A DNA stretch of 64,000 bases, from the NCBI GenBank assembly GCA_030704615.1, contig CM060734.1, positions 248,001 to 312,000 of the forward strand. Direction: 5' to 3'. The notes under the pieces are model-generated. The model saw only the letters and a program-made list of their open reading frames with translations, was not told the DNA's origin and did no database searches. Of the stretch, positions 10,119 to 21,314 are shown in pieces (position 1 is the first letter of the stretch; every line of letters begins with the position of its first letter). The position numbers and the translations under genes were made by a program. Source of the DNA: Takakia lepidozioides. Lineage: Eukaryota > Streptophyta > Takakiopsida > Takakiales > Takakiaceae.

Positions 10119-10368
10119 AGGAACATATATTGATAACCTTTTGTCATGCTCAGACCAAGGTGTTAGTAAATCAAACATAAAACTGAAAACAGAAGGGAGA
10201 TTGGTTGATAATGTGTACAAGAACCACCAAGTACACTGGTCTACATCAGAGAGGGAAGATACTTATGTCTCGTCGAGACATGGACAAAGACCTGACAAGG
10301 TCATTGTAAAATTAACGACGAATCAGCCTCATTATCAACCATTCTTCATTCACAAGTCAGCTTTATGA
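9928..10368 (+). CDS. R1 sense ORF, 146 aa, unknown, spanning the tandem junction
   Basis: This frame begins MFYAYLRYLQGCLTLHDQ and continues through IFLLEKILPYEGL, DNVYKNHQVHW and SSRHGQRPDKVIVK. It crosses the b/c tandem junction at 10119. A diverged relative on the opposite strand at 48006-48365 keeps LLED-IPYEG, EEWEDIHVMSRHGQ and VIVN in the same order, so the protein-level signal is older than the tandem. No known domain is recognised. Confidence 0.45.
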   Translation: MFYAYLRYLQGCLTLHDQLANIFLLEKILPYEGLACSTPWSWRERRLISHGFGLPIALGSSLRSGTYIDNLLSCSDQGVSKSNIKLKTEGRLVDNVYKNHQVHWSTSEREDTYVSSRHGQRPDKVIVKLTTNQPHYQPFFIHKSAL

Positions 10369-11275
10369 CAAATCCCAGACTTCAAAGTCAATGAAGTCTC
10401 TGGGTGGGAAAAATTAGAGACTCAATTACCACTGTTCATAGCAGGAAACCGTTGTTCAGCATGCTAAAAAGTGCCGTTCATGACATGCCATGTCATTCGG
10501 TCTGTATTTTTTCGTCAGCTTACATACCAAGGCATAACCAACCATCCTAATTTATTGTTGGCCCAAGAACTAGTATAGTTTTGGGTTCTTTGTATCATTG
10601 GACATACCAAAGTGACTGAGCAGTAAGTATCCATGTCCAAATAAAGATCCATTGATCACTGTTCATGGCTGGAAATGTCTGTTGGTCTTAAAGAAGCCAT
10701 TTATGATCGTAGAAGGCGTAAGAACAAAATAAGAGCATTTCTTTACATAGAGAACATCACCAAAGCAGGGTTACGGACTGAATATTTGGCAGCTTATACA
10801 ACGGGGTGTAATCAGCTGCCCTATTTCGCACATCAAGTCACTTATTGACACCATGTTTTTTGCCCCATGATCTGTTTTAGATCTGGGGCTGGTGTGTAAT
10901 TTCAATGGTAGGGTAGAGTAATATTCCCACCTCTTATTCCATGCCCCAAGACCAAGTTCTATGTATGGGGTAGGGAAATCATTACCATAACAGGCTGTAA
11001 TCAGATTTACATGCCATGCAATCATCCATAGGAAACACAAAGAATCTGAATTGCTCATCCCATCGGGCCTGCAGGTTACTTTGGTACTATTTATCCTAAA
11101 GCAACTTGAATACAATGCCTGAATCATTCTCTTCACATCTACCAATGTCTTACCGTTTTGGAAAATAGGTAAACATTCGAGGGCATATAACCAAGGACCG
11201 GATTTGGCCACGAAAGATCCATCCATATCAGTTTGGCATGGTATCAAGTGTCCTAAAGTAACCAGCTTCTAAAAG
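10119..11275. repeat. R1 repeat, copy c (runs into gap)
   Basis: This copy is nearly identical to 8173-9329. It is cut by the assembly gap at 11276 in the middle of the unit, so the tandem may continue inside or have been collapsed. Confidence 0.9.
10771..11247 (-). CDS. R1 antisense ORF, copy c, 158 aa, unknown
   Basis: The translation is identical to that at 8825-9301, as expected from the recent tandem duplication. It provides no independent evidence of function. Confidence 0.4.
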   Translation of the reverse strand: MIPCQTDMDGSFVAKSGPWLYALECLPIFQNGKTLVDVKRMIQALYSSCFRINSTKVTCRPDGMSNSDSLCFLWMIAWHVNLITACYGNDFPTPYIELGLGAWNKRWEYYSTLPLKLHTSPRSKTDHGAKNMVSISDLMCEIGQLITPRCISCQIFSP

Positions 11276-11775
11276 NNNNNNNNNNNNNNNNNNNNNNNNN
11301 NNNNNNNNNNNNNNNNNNNNNNNNNNNNNNNNNNNNNNNNNNNNNNNNNNNNNNNNNNNNNNNNNNNNNNNNNNNNNNNNNNNNNNNNNNNNNNNNNNNN
11401 NNNNNNNNNNNNNNNNNNNNNNNNNNNNNNNNNNNNNNNNNNNNNNNNNNNNNNNNNNNNNNNNNNNNNNNNNNNNNNNNNNNNNNNNNNNNNNNNNNNN
11501 NNNNNNNNNNNNNNNNNNNNNNNNNNNNNNNNNNNNNNNNNNNNNNNNNNNNNNNNNNNNNNNNNNNNNNNNNNNNNNNNNNNNNNNNNNNNNNNNNNNN
11601 NNNNNNNNNNNNNNNNNNNNNNNNNNNNNNNNNNNNNNNNNNNNNNNNNNNNNNNNNNNNNNNNNNNNNNNNNNNNNNNNNNNNNNNNNNNNNNNNNNNN
11701 NNNNNNNNNNNNNNNNNNNNNNNNNNNNNNNNNNNNNNNNNNNNNNNNNNNNNNNNNNNNNNNNNNNNNNNNNNN
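11276..11775. other. assembly gap, 500 N
   Basis: This is a run of exactly 500 undetermined bases, so its length is a convention and not a measurement. Long frames of X across it are artefacts. Confidence 1.
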
Positions 11776-14700
11776 GTCAAGACCCTCCATAGCTCTGTGT
11801 GGACGTATTCGACATTTCCGACGAGGAAGATGATTGCATTGAGGTACCCATGTCCTCCCACACGGCGTTCAAATCCGGCATGGACTCTCTGTAGGTGCTA
11901 CGCATGTGCCCTCGAGCATAACTCCAAACCCGGTCCATTGTCAGCTCCTACGACAAAATCACCTCGATGGTTCTCGCTCCGAGATTGGCTGCTCTCGACT
12001 ATGCCAAATTCCAGTCAGAGAAGGTAACTTTTCTGCCTCCCGAAGTCGATGGCAATGTCATCTTAGTTTACACATGTTTCTTCGTCAAAGAAAAAGCCTC
12101 CGGGATGTTAACAGACATGGATCGAAAGCACATGACGGACACCCTGGTGTGTGACGAAGACCAGTAGCACGAAAATTGCTGATGGTGTTCGTGTACGATA
12201 TGTCCTCTGTGCGGGGAAGCTGAGGTGCCTCAATCCACCTTGCTTCCACTTTCTCTCCAAAGGAGGGGGAGAAAGAAACGAGACGGATTGGACTGGCACA
12301 ACGCATCATTCCATCATTGTCTCCAGCCAAGCTCCTGGGGTTCTTTCAAGTGTGCACATTGCAAAAGAACCACCGACGTGCATGTCCATGTGCAGAGCCA
12401 AGCAATATTACGTAATCCATTTGCTCCCGGACTTGCTAGAGCTTGCATACACGTTGGGGTCCACTGCCACCCCTTGGCGAGAGGCAACATGGTGAGGCTG
12501 TGCAGGAAAGCACACGACATCATAAAAGAGAGGTGAAAATTGAGCCCCGGAGCCAACCAAAGCAGATTCAGCTGAAGGCAGCCCACAAGATTGCTCTTGG
12601 CAAAATCATGTCTGAAGATGGTTCCGACCGAGAGCCCCTTGACCGAAGACGAGATGCGTGACCTTGGAGTCCGTCTCGCACGTTTTGTAGTCCGAATGTG
12701 AGGGAATCACATCGTATCTTGCAAGCAGGAGTCGGCAGGGGTCGGACATGTACTCAATCCTGGAGGTGAAACGAAGACTGGATATGACTACATCCAAGGT
12801 AGCAGGTTTCCAGGGCAAGGCAGCGAATCCGATCGTTGTTACATTTTCAAAAATGTCGACGTGTGGGCCTGGGAGTGTAGTCGACTTGGTCACTCGCATG
12901 ACAACTGGAAACTTGTCGAATGCTTGGGTGATGTTTGATCACATCAAGCGAATTACAAACCATCAGTGGGTGTGACTATGGGTGCGCATGTGTTTATGAC
13001 TATCACTCCAAGAGGCTCATGACGATTGCAATCTGCGAGATGAAGGGGAGGACACACAGTCCGAGATGGCATCTTGTGGGAGGGCATAAACGAGCAGATG
13101 GCAAGGGCGGGATTGCCAGAGCCCAATTTCAGGGATTCATGGCAGACAACGCTCAGGCCAAACGGGCGGCGGGGCAGCGGTGCGGCGTGTGTACGGTGAG
13201 GACCCCAATGTTCCAATGGAGGGGAAAGAGAGATCCTGTGGATTCCATTGGATGCAGAGTCTATCCCACTACACTACCAAATTTGTTGCTAGCTCATTCC
13301 AGCGCTGAACACCGTGTCCTTTGTACGGCGTGGAAGGATGCACCCACATTTGATGACGCGGAGGTTAAGTTTGCTATTCATCGAGGCTGGTGGAACACGT
13401 CAGGTGCAGTGGAGACAACCAATCGGGAGCATGCACAGCTGGTTGGGGTGGTGGCATTTTCGGTATCGACAATTCGGACAGTACATGCGGGAGGTAGGCT
13501 GCTGTCAATTTCGTTCATTGTCTTTCTGTTACGGACATTTCGATTGGTCCCTCACCGTTGTTTGTGTCCTTCTAGGAGCGGTGCTTGGATTCCGACACGG
13601 ACATGCCGAACACGAATATGGCAGAATCGGTCCACTCCTCCTGGCGAGCGTCTTCTGCCGCACATCTGGTGGACGTAGTGACGGCCACAACGGAGGACAT
13701 CGACAGAGCAATCATGCAGCAAGCCACGTACTACAAGTTCCTGAGCGGCAAACAATGGGGCTTGGACCGGCCGGACAGGGAGGAATTGTTGGTACGAACA
13801 GCTTCGAGGTCCAAGAATCCAGTGAAATGGGCGACAGCATTGCGAGAGAAGATCAAAGGGACGCCTCTGCACCGCAGAGGTGAACACCTAGAGGGGGACG
13901 TCCGGACTCGCCCTGTCAGGCGGAGGATTGAGAGGAACCCGGGTGCGAAGAGGATTCCTGGAGATCCGACAGGAACATCGGACAGCACCTCGAGGTCCCG
14001 TCATGTTGCCGCAACAATGTGTCTTCCAGCAGTGGAAGCCCAAGAAATTTCCAGATCGCCGTCGCCTTCAACCGGGGATTTCGTGCAACAAATTCCCACC
14101 GCTCCCTTGCCCCACATTCCGCCCGCTGTTATGCAGTATGGCCAAGCCATTGTGGAGACGACTGTGTCTGCCTCACAGTGGAGAATTGCTCGCACAAAGC
14201 CGTCGTTTCGAGGAAGGTGTTCCGCAATTCGTGTGGATACACGGCAACGTTGTTTAGAGATGATAAGAGGAATCCAGATGGGGCTGTCCCTGCTCCTACT
14301 TTTACAGGAAGATTTGTCCATGCAAAGTTTGCGGAGGCGACAACCACCCAGTTCTGGTTCTGCAGGCACGACATTATGACTTGCGTGTATGGAAAGCCCA
14401 AGTACGGCATACAGCAATGCCAGAGGCTCCCCCGGTGTGGCCGGTGGAACCAGGCTGCGATCTGAGTCAGGTTGAGGCCGACGCCCTTACCGCCGCAGGA
14501 TTTCGGATTGGTGCAGCGCACTGACGTGCCCAGACAACCATTTCCGCTTCCACAGCCTCCACCACCGACCCCTGTGAGAGCAAGAACAATGGGACACGAC
14601 AGCTCTAAGCATCCTACACACCGTTGGGGGAAACCGAAGAGGCGGCGACCTCTCCTCAAAAGTGAACGAGACAAGGATGGGGAATGCACTTCGGATGAAC

Positions 14701-15009
14701 TGTACAATCCAGAGCTCGACAGAAGTGCCCCCACCAGGATTCGGGCGTGTGTATCAGATGGCCACGGCGGGCTCAGCTGTTCGCAATGAGGTGTACACCA
14801 TCACCATTTCAGAATTACCCACCTGCAATTGCACCGACTTCCAGATCATGGCGAACAAGGGGGCATCATACTGCCCTTGCAAGCATTTGTACTACGTGTA
14901 CCTAAAGAGACTCCGTTGTAATTCCACAACTCATCACTTCATACATGCACCAGGGTTGAGCCCCCAGGAGGTTCACACTCTTCTGAATATGGATCCAGGG
15001 GACCAGTGA
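11776..15009 (+). pseudogene. MULE-type transposase with SWIM finger, copy 2
   Basis: This is a decayed, longer relative of the gene at 3214-4926. In order it shows an N-terminal region (MVLAPRLAALDYAKFQSEK, 11967 on), a stretch with possible zinc ligands, a transposase core in several frames (KMSTCGPGS, VMFDHIKRITNHQW, then FMADNAQAK and TNMAESVHSSWRA), an intron, and a C-terminal SWIM-type finger at 14662-15009. The finger reads CNC, then 15 residues, then CKH (C55, C57, C73, H75), fitting the CxC...CxH pattern. SWIM fingers are common in plant MULE transposases. Several frameshifts and stops, for example after HQWV near 12975, make it non-functional. It shows what copy 1 has lost. Confidence 0.85.
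13494..13575 (+). other. spliceosomal intron in MULE copy 2
   Basis: An 82-base interruption (GTAGGC ... TTCTAG) lies between YMRE and ERCLDSDTDM, at the same codon boundary as the 90-base intron of copy 1. The intron sequences differ while the flanking exons are conserved. Confidence 0.75.
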
Positions 15010-15856
15010 GCTTGGCTTGCGGTCCACATACAATGGTACGCCCATCCTTTTCGGATAGTAGAACTGTACTGCTGCCAGTACCTCAGACTCTGGCCACACA
15101 AAGGTCCGACATATGTCTTGCCTACCAGTAACCTGTTTTGATCGAACTAAGATATTACTATATCGTTCACTTGTTTCCACGTGCATGTATTTTAGTATGT
15201 TGGAGGGTTCATGTTTTCTGCTTTCCGAAAACTTGCTCTCCTCATTCGACCTCCGACAAGGAAATGCGGCGCCGAATTTCCAAGTATCGTCGTAGGTACC
15301 CCCAGAGGCGGCCTTCGCCAACACCAAACCGCTCCGAAATTTCGCACGTGCGAACCCTAATGCGGCACCCTATTTCCCAGTTCAGTTGCAAACCTTTCCC
15401 GCCGAATACCCGAAGAAGACAGAATTGTGAAGTACTGCAGACTGTATTGGTGCAGACTCCATTGGTTCAATCGCGGCAAAAGGGTCAGCTTCATTCCAAT
15501 GTTAAGGCATGTAAAACCGCGGAATACTCTATACAGGCCAGTATGCGACGTCCTTTTGCAGTGGTATACTGGATTTCCCGTTGCACGGTCACTTATTTCC
15601 ATGAGCGGATCTATAAACCATGAGCGGACTTGTTACTGACGACATATCTTCGCCGCATTACATGATCTGGAACGTCCAAAAACGCAAGGTCAAATAAAAA
15701 ACTATTATTTAATACTTGTTTAATCTGCCGCATTTCCAAATTTGGAGGAGTCCGCTCATGAAATCCGCGTATCTTAGACTTCGGCTCACCGCTCATGCGG
15801 CTCATGCGGCTCATGGCTCATGGCTCATGGTTTCTGCTCATGAAATAGTAAACCTC
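15010..15856 (+). mobile_element. 3' tail of MULE copy 2
   Basis: This is non-coding. It contains GGCGCC-type modules near 15268 and 15365 and several GCTCATG repeats at about 15750-15830. It ends GCTCATGAAATAGTAAACCTC as MULE 1 does. The next bases belong to a truncated LTR of element B, so MULE 2 or a deletion at its edge removed the rest of that LTR. Confidence 0.65.
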
Positions 15857-15944
15857 CCCGTGACCAGGTAGTGTACATCCATCACTACCCGGTATGTCCC
15901 GTTGTGACCCTTGCTGTCTGGCCCTCGTAGCATAGCCGTTATCA
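15857..15944 (-). repeat. remnant of 3' LTR of element B
   Basis: These 88 bases match the end of the LTR at 25690-25774, from CCCGTGACCAGGTAG to AGCCGTTATCA, with one 4-base indel. On the minus strand this is the start of the LTR (TGATAACGGC). The remainder is missing. Confidence 0.85.
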
Positions 15945-15978
15945 TTTATCCCCCCCCCCCCCCCCCCCCCTTTTTGAA
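15945..15978 (-). promoter_or_regulatory. polypurine tract of element B with 21 G
   Basis: On the minus strand the LTR start is preceded by TTTTCAAAAA, 21 consecutive G, then ATAAA. A purine tract at this position is expected to prime plus-strand synthesis. The uninterrupted G run is unusually long and may vary by slippage. Confidence 0.75.
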
Positions 15979-18819
15979 AATTGTGTCCGCACAATTTCGT
16001 CAGTTCCTATGCTTGTTGTATCTCTTGGGGATGTAGGGGGGGAAGGCTGCCTTCGCGGAGGGGGTAGAAGTGCGTCCCAGGATAGTCTGCGTGGTGGCAG
16101 CTTCTGTTCATGTTGTCGTCCTGTCTGGTTGATCCTCTGGTTCATGAGTGGGCCAGTTTCGTCATCAGGTGTTCTGCTACTCCGTCCCCACGTACCATGT
16201 CGTTTTGGTGGTCAAAGTTTCTCGGTAGGTTTGCAGCTCCTCCTTGGTCCAGGGTATAATGTGTTTAGTTGCCCTGCTGCCCATTAACCAGTTAACAGCT
16301 TGGATCCCTGTTCTCTGAAAGGGTGGTCTCTGTCCAAGACCAATGGTGAAAAGTGGTCCTTCGCCTGGCGCCATGCTTCAGCATACAGTGGTCTGTTCAT
16401 ATATTGAAGTGCCTGCGACTCTCTCTGGTGGCTGGAATTTGGGTAATTCCCAGTGAGTATCTTTTCCAATACCCTCATAGCGCTGCCAGCTTCCCTCATT
16501 GTCACGAACATCCGGTACAAGTAACTGCCAATATAAAAAACTTGGCAGCCCATTACAAGTCTACTGCCGGGGTAGGATTAATCTTCACTTGCCCCACTGC
16601 TCACATGTAAGCTACCAGCTCCTTGTATTCCAGGGGAGCCTGGCGCCAGAATTCAACCAATTCTGCCCCTGACCATGTCTCTTCCCTAGCCGGTGGCCTC
16701 ATCCTGTATCTCAGAGGGATAAGAGTTTGATTGAGCAGATGCAATTGAACCAATGATCTGTAGGGGGTTAAGGTTTTGAAGACCTTCTCCAGTATTTCTG
16801 GGATTTGGTGGGTTGGGACTATCATCATTTTAAAGTATTTCTCTGAATACTTTAGCCACTCCCCATCCTGCTTGCATGGCATGATTTGATCTTCGTCCAT
16901 GAGCTCATCTTGTTCTGGAATTGGTGGCAGGAATTCCTCGTGACTGTCTGTCACCAACTTCACCAATTGACATTTCATCTGCCTCACCATTGCCCTGTTG
17001 AGTTTCTTCATCTCTAGTTCACTCCCTTCATTCAACCAGGTTCTGGCTAAGGCTGCTTGTTTCCGTTGGCTGCATCCAGCCTGCTTGCAATGTCAGCTTC
17101 TTCAGCTGCTGCTTCATTCTTGTTCATTGCCCATGACAATGTCTCTTTCTGTGGTGGCGGTAAACAGCCTGCTCTAAGTATTTTCCCTTTCTTTCAGCAG
17201 TGTAGTGTTGCTTGTGATCTCTGGCAGTCCTCAGCTGCCCCTGGAGTGTCTCCACCTGCTGCTTAAGCGTCTGCACCTGTCCTGTGAGTGTTTCCACCTC
17301 TGTCTCTGTTTTCCGAGACCGCTCTCGCTCTGCATCGAGGTCGGCTTGGACATGGCATCTTTTGTCTCTCTGTCTTTCCCACTTCTGCTCTCATTCATCT
17401 CTGCGTTGTGTCAAAGTGTTGTATTGGCGAAGTAAGGTCGTCTTTTGATCTTCCAATGCTGCAATTGTAACCTCGTGGTTACAGACTGTTCTTGTTGTCG
17501 CAAATTCTCTCTGGTGTTTCTCTTTGATGTGGTCTAAGATCATGCTCAGGTTCTCCGGGCTGATGTAATCCTTGGCCCTGTCCATACAAGCTGTCACTTG
17601 ACCCAATGCTTGTATTGCCTGCAGAATTACATTCTGTGACGTTTCTTCCAACCCTGTGTCCCATGTTGTTGTATCCAGAACTTATTGTGTTAGTAGTAAT
17701 TCCAAATTGGAATTATTGTCTTGCTGCTACTGATTCTGTGCCTCTTGCACCACCTGTTGTTGTTGCTGACTGGATGCTTCTTGCACCATCTGCTGTTGTT
17801 GCTGACTGGGTGCCTCTTGAACCATTTGCTGTTGCTGCGCCACTATGTCTCCCTCCTCTGTTCCTGGTTGTGTGGCCTCTGTGGTGGTGCTGCTTGCTGG
17901 GCTTCGGTATTACCATGGCTAGTTCCATGGGTGTTGCTTCATTGGTCTGTGGTTGGTTCCCTCCTTCTGGCTATTGATTCTCCCCTTCTCTCTGTACTGT
18001 GGAATCAGCCGTCAAGTTGATGATGTCCTCTGCTGCTGCACTTGTGGTTGCTTCGTTGATCCGGGCTCTCTTTGCAAGTCCGCCCTCTTCTTCTTCTTGA
18101 CCTGGTGCCGTCTCACTCCCTTCTTCCTCCATCGTATCTACCTATTGCATAATCCCCAACGTTGCTTGCTCTTCGGGTGTTAGGTGTACAGTGTGTCGAA
18201 TCATTTGGAGTAACAAGAGAGTAGCCATATTAACAGTCGTTTCCTTCTTCTTCTTTGTCAACCGGGTCAATTCTTGGGTTAACTTCTTCAATAAGAAGCT
18301 TGCCCAATTCACGATTTGCCCATTGAGGCAAACCATCACTTGATCGATTAGTTCCTTGGTACAGTACCTGTGGTTTTGCCTGAGGCAAAGCAACGTGCTA
18401 AGTACCGGGGCTATCTTCCTAAAGCCGGGGCTTTTGCTGTGGCTGCAGGTGTAGCCCTGATCTGCTTGGTTGAGATTCTCAAACAAATCTGTAAGTACAA
18501 ACCTTGGAGGTTTGCCGCTGTGCGCCGGTACGTCCAGACTGGGAAGGTGAAACACTTCCGCCAAATACTTCTCCGTCAGCAGAATGTAGGTGTCGCGGAC
18601 ATTTATGCTCCAAGTGCTGGTGTTGTAATTCTCCAAGAACTCCCTGCACAGCTCGTCGTGCTTAAGGTTCCAGTCCAGCGTGGTGATGAAGTATCGCAGG
18701 CCAAGACTGTCCAACGTCTCCTGTGTCTCTGTGTCCTACTCAATCTTCCGCAACGCCGGGCTGATTTTGAAATTCACTTGCACATAAGAACTTGGTGCCT
18801 TCCGCTTTGTGCCTGCCAT
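15979..18819 (-). pseudogene. extra ORF downstream of pol in element B, decayed
   Basis: Fragments in several minus frames align in order with the large ORF at 49081-53128. The likely start is MAGTKRKAPSSYVQVNF at about 18819. LRYFITTLDWNLKHDELCREF (18142-18714) matches LQSLDWTLHHRQYMLQFLQNF. A glutamine-rich and coiled-coil stretch lies near 17391-17900, MMIVPTHQIPEILEKVF (16601-17035) matches MIMPFNQIPIMLDLAW, and TKHIIPWTKEELQTYRETL (16177-16374) matches TPLTWTDKELSVYTNF. Athila-type plant elements carry an extra, sometimes env-like ORF at this position. I see no clear signal peptide or membrane span here, so an envelope role is not supported. Multiple stops and frameshifts are present. 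Confidence 0.7.
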
Positions 18820-19079
18820 TTCTCTTAGTCTTGCGGTTGCTGTAAGGAATTGGAGCACCAATTCTTGTATCACGAGCAGTATGAAGCACACTGGAAGTTG
18901 TGTATACAACAATTTCCAGTTTGTGGAAGAGAAGGTGAGGAGTTCGCTTCTGGGTTTAAGTAGGAGTTCTCTTCTGTAGGCTTCTCCTCTAACTTCTCTT
19001 GAGGTTCTCGTGGAGGTAATTATGTCTTGCTGGTTGCCTAGGTTTAAAGCGCGGTTAGCTTTAATTGCTGGGCCCAGGC

Positions 19080-20112
19080 TTACCAAAAGCATTTAGCTTC
19101 TGGTAACGGTTTTGAGAAAACTTCATCCCTTTTGTGCCTAATTTTCTTCCGTTGCTGTTTTCTTCGTGGTTTGTTTTGGATCGAATTGATGGTCGTTGAT
19201 GATTGTCCGGTTTCGGTCAGTTTATGTTCATCCGTCTTGGATGCGTTCATCCACTTTGGTACGTGGTCTGTTTTTAGATGGGCGGCGTGTGCGCAGTACT
19301 TGCAGCTTTGTTTAATGGCTTTGCCCTTATCATCCGCCGTCTTTTGGCAATCCGTTGGATTGCGCCGTTGTTCTGCCTCCTTGTTATGATCGATGGCTAG
19401 TGGTGTATGATTACCACGGTCGGTGGGGTGATCTGAAGCGTACATCTCGGAGTTTAACACAAGCAGTGACTCGTTGGCTGCTTCGTATTCGTTCACGATT
19501 CTGTAGGGCATCTGTGCTGGCCACGGTTCACCATACGGTATAACGGGGTGGTGTAATGTTGTCCTCCAGGAATGGTGGTCTAGCCGTCGTGGTGCCCTGA
19601 ATTCGTGTTGCCACCTGCTTAGTACATGCCGATTCACCGTGTCGTGATGAATGTAGTATGCACTGGCGGTTTCACGCTCCTCATCTTCAGTTTGATCTTC
19701 CTCGTTGGCGTATAAGTCATGTATAAGGGCTTTCTCATGTATTTCTTGGTAGCCTTTTAACTTGTTAATATTAATTCGTCCCACGAATTCTTGTTCCAAG
19801 GTCTGTAAATCAACAGTTCCATGTCATGTACCCTTTTGATTTGAAAGGTCCCATCCATGGCATTTTCAATTTTCCGCCCAGTTTGATCTTCGTGATTTTT
19901 GGTAACCCCACAAACAATGTCCCCGTCCTGGAAAGATTTCTCTTTCCCTTTGGATATTCTTTTTTCTTCGTTGTTCTTGAATTCGTGCCATGTTATCTGC
20001 GGCGTCTGCCCGAACTCCTTCCAGGTGGAATAACTCATATTCCCTAACTCGTAGAGATTCTTCTAAAACCCATCGTTCATGAGTTCCGGTTCGTAGTGTG
20101 GGTATCATACAT
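19080..20112 (-). pseudogene. integrase C-terminal and linker region of element B
   Basis: Minus-strand frames follow the integrase core: [14 protein letters not shown] (20113-20174 and on), a basic stretch, and FQDGDIVCGVTKNHEDQTGRK (19757-20038), which resembles the C-terminal folding domain of Ty3/gypsy integrases. A 239-codon frame at 19080-19799 of unknown nature follows, containing CKYCAHAAHLKTDH as a possible zinc-binding motif. At least one frameshift separates these pieces. Confidence 0.6.
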
Positions 20113-20832
20113 TCAATGGGTAATAGTGCCTCTGCTCCATACACCAGTAGAAATGGTGTATGTTTTGTGGTCACCTTGTGATGTCCTGAATGCCCATAGT
20201 GTTGTGTTCAATTTGGTGTCCCAATCTGTACGATTGGCATTTACTATCTTGGTTAAGATAGTGCATAATATCTTGTGGGTAGATTCGGCCTGGCCATTTC
20301 CTTGGGGATAGTAAGCAGTACTCTTGTGATGTACGATCATAAACTCCTCCGTCAAGCATTTTATGGCATCATTTATAAAATGTGATCCCTGATCACTGAC
20401 GAATTCCAGTGGGCAACCAAATCGTGTGATGATGTTTTCATATAAGAATTTGGCTATCGATCTGGCAGTGTTGTCTCTTAGTGCCTTGGCCTCTACCCAT
20501 TTGGTAGTGTAGTCAGTGGCTGTGAGGATGTATTGGTTCTGTGTGTACCTTGCTGGAGGTTTAATGGGCCCCACAAAGTCTAGCCCCCATCGCTGAAATG
20601 GTTCTGTTGGTAGTATTGGGTGCATAGTACCCTTCCCAGTTCGTTCTACTGGTCCCATCCTTTGGCAAACATCACACTGTTGACAGTGTTCATAAGTGTC
20701 TCCAAATACAGTAGGCCACCAGTAACCTGCTAATAATATCTTCTTTGCTGCCAGGTCTGAACTGAAGTGTCCTCCTGCAATTCCTTCGTGTAGTTCTTGC
20801 ATACTGTTTTGGCTTGCTCTTTGTTTACACAT
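20113..20832 (-). pseudogene. integrase core of element B
   Basis: This encodes the retroviral-type integrase that inserts the cDNA. The zinc-binding end shows H15, H22 and cysteines at 50, 53 and 56. The catalytic triad is visible as D85 (GLDFVGP), D147 (VSDQGSHF) and E183 (GQAESTHK), with 35 residues between the second D and the E. The 239-aa frame is uninterrupted, but its upstream linker and downstream region are in other frames. The sequence type ([27 protein letters not shown]) fits Tat/Athila elements. Confidence 0.88.
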
Positions 20833-20839
20833 CTTCTCA

Positions 20840-21314
20840 TTATGGAGTCAATTCCTCTTTTGTACAGAATCCCTTTGATTACTGTGTATGGCTTGCTTTT
20901 CATTGAAAGCTTTCTCATGTCATCTTTGGTGTAGTCTTCAGGAAATTTTCCTGTGTTCAGATAGTATTTGATTGGCCATTGCCAATCATCTTGATCTTGA
21001 TTCTGAAAGTCTTCTGATTCTTCCTTGGTAACTGTATACGCTCCAATACTGATATTGGCCAATTCTTGATTGTTTGTTTCTTCGTTTTCCTTGTCATCTT
21101 CTTCTTCTGGATCTGGCTCTTCCTCAATAATAGGTCCTTCATCAAGAGGTTCATCTTCATCTGATGAGTCCTCTTCTTCATCAGTGTCATCCATGAGTTT
21201 AAGAGCATCTGGAAGGTCATAGTCTCCTTGAAACATTCCCAGAGCGTCTATAGGATCTATCTCTTCATCTGGTGGGTTGAACAGCAAACAGAAATGCGTC
21301 GGGAAGTTGATCCT
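20840..21314 (-). pseudogene. acidic linker between RNase H and integrase, element B
   Basis: The minus-strand frame 20730-21287 encodes an Asp/Glu-rich stretch (DDTDEEEDSSDEDEPLDEG) followed by KYYLNTGKFPEDYTKDDMRKL and [13 protein letters not shown]. The latter resembles the region just before the integrase zinc finger. The acidic insert of about 70 residues is unusual for a pol linker. Confidence 0.6.

Noticed and set aside
11253-11861. Open frames across 11276-11775 and 60203-60702
   Set aside because: They consist of undetermined bases in assembly gaps.
15979-18819. Plus-strand Leu/Cys-rich frames (for example 17606-17977, 17721-18020) as membrane proteins
   Set aside because: They are antisense to the Gln-rich coiled-coil part of the element-B extra ORF, whose minus-strand pieces align with 49081-53128.
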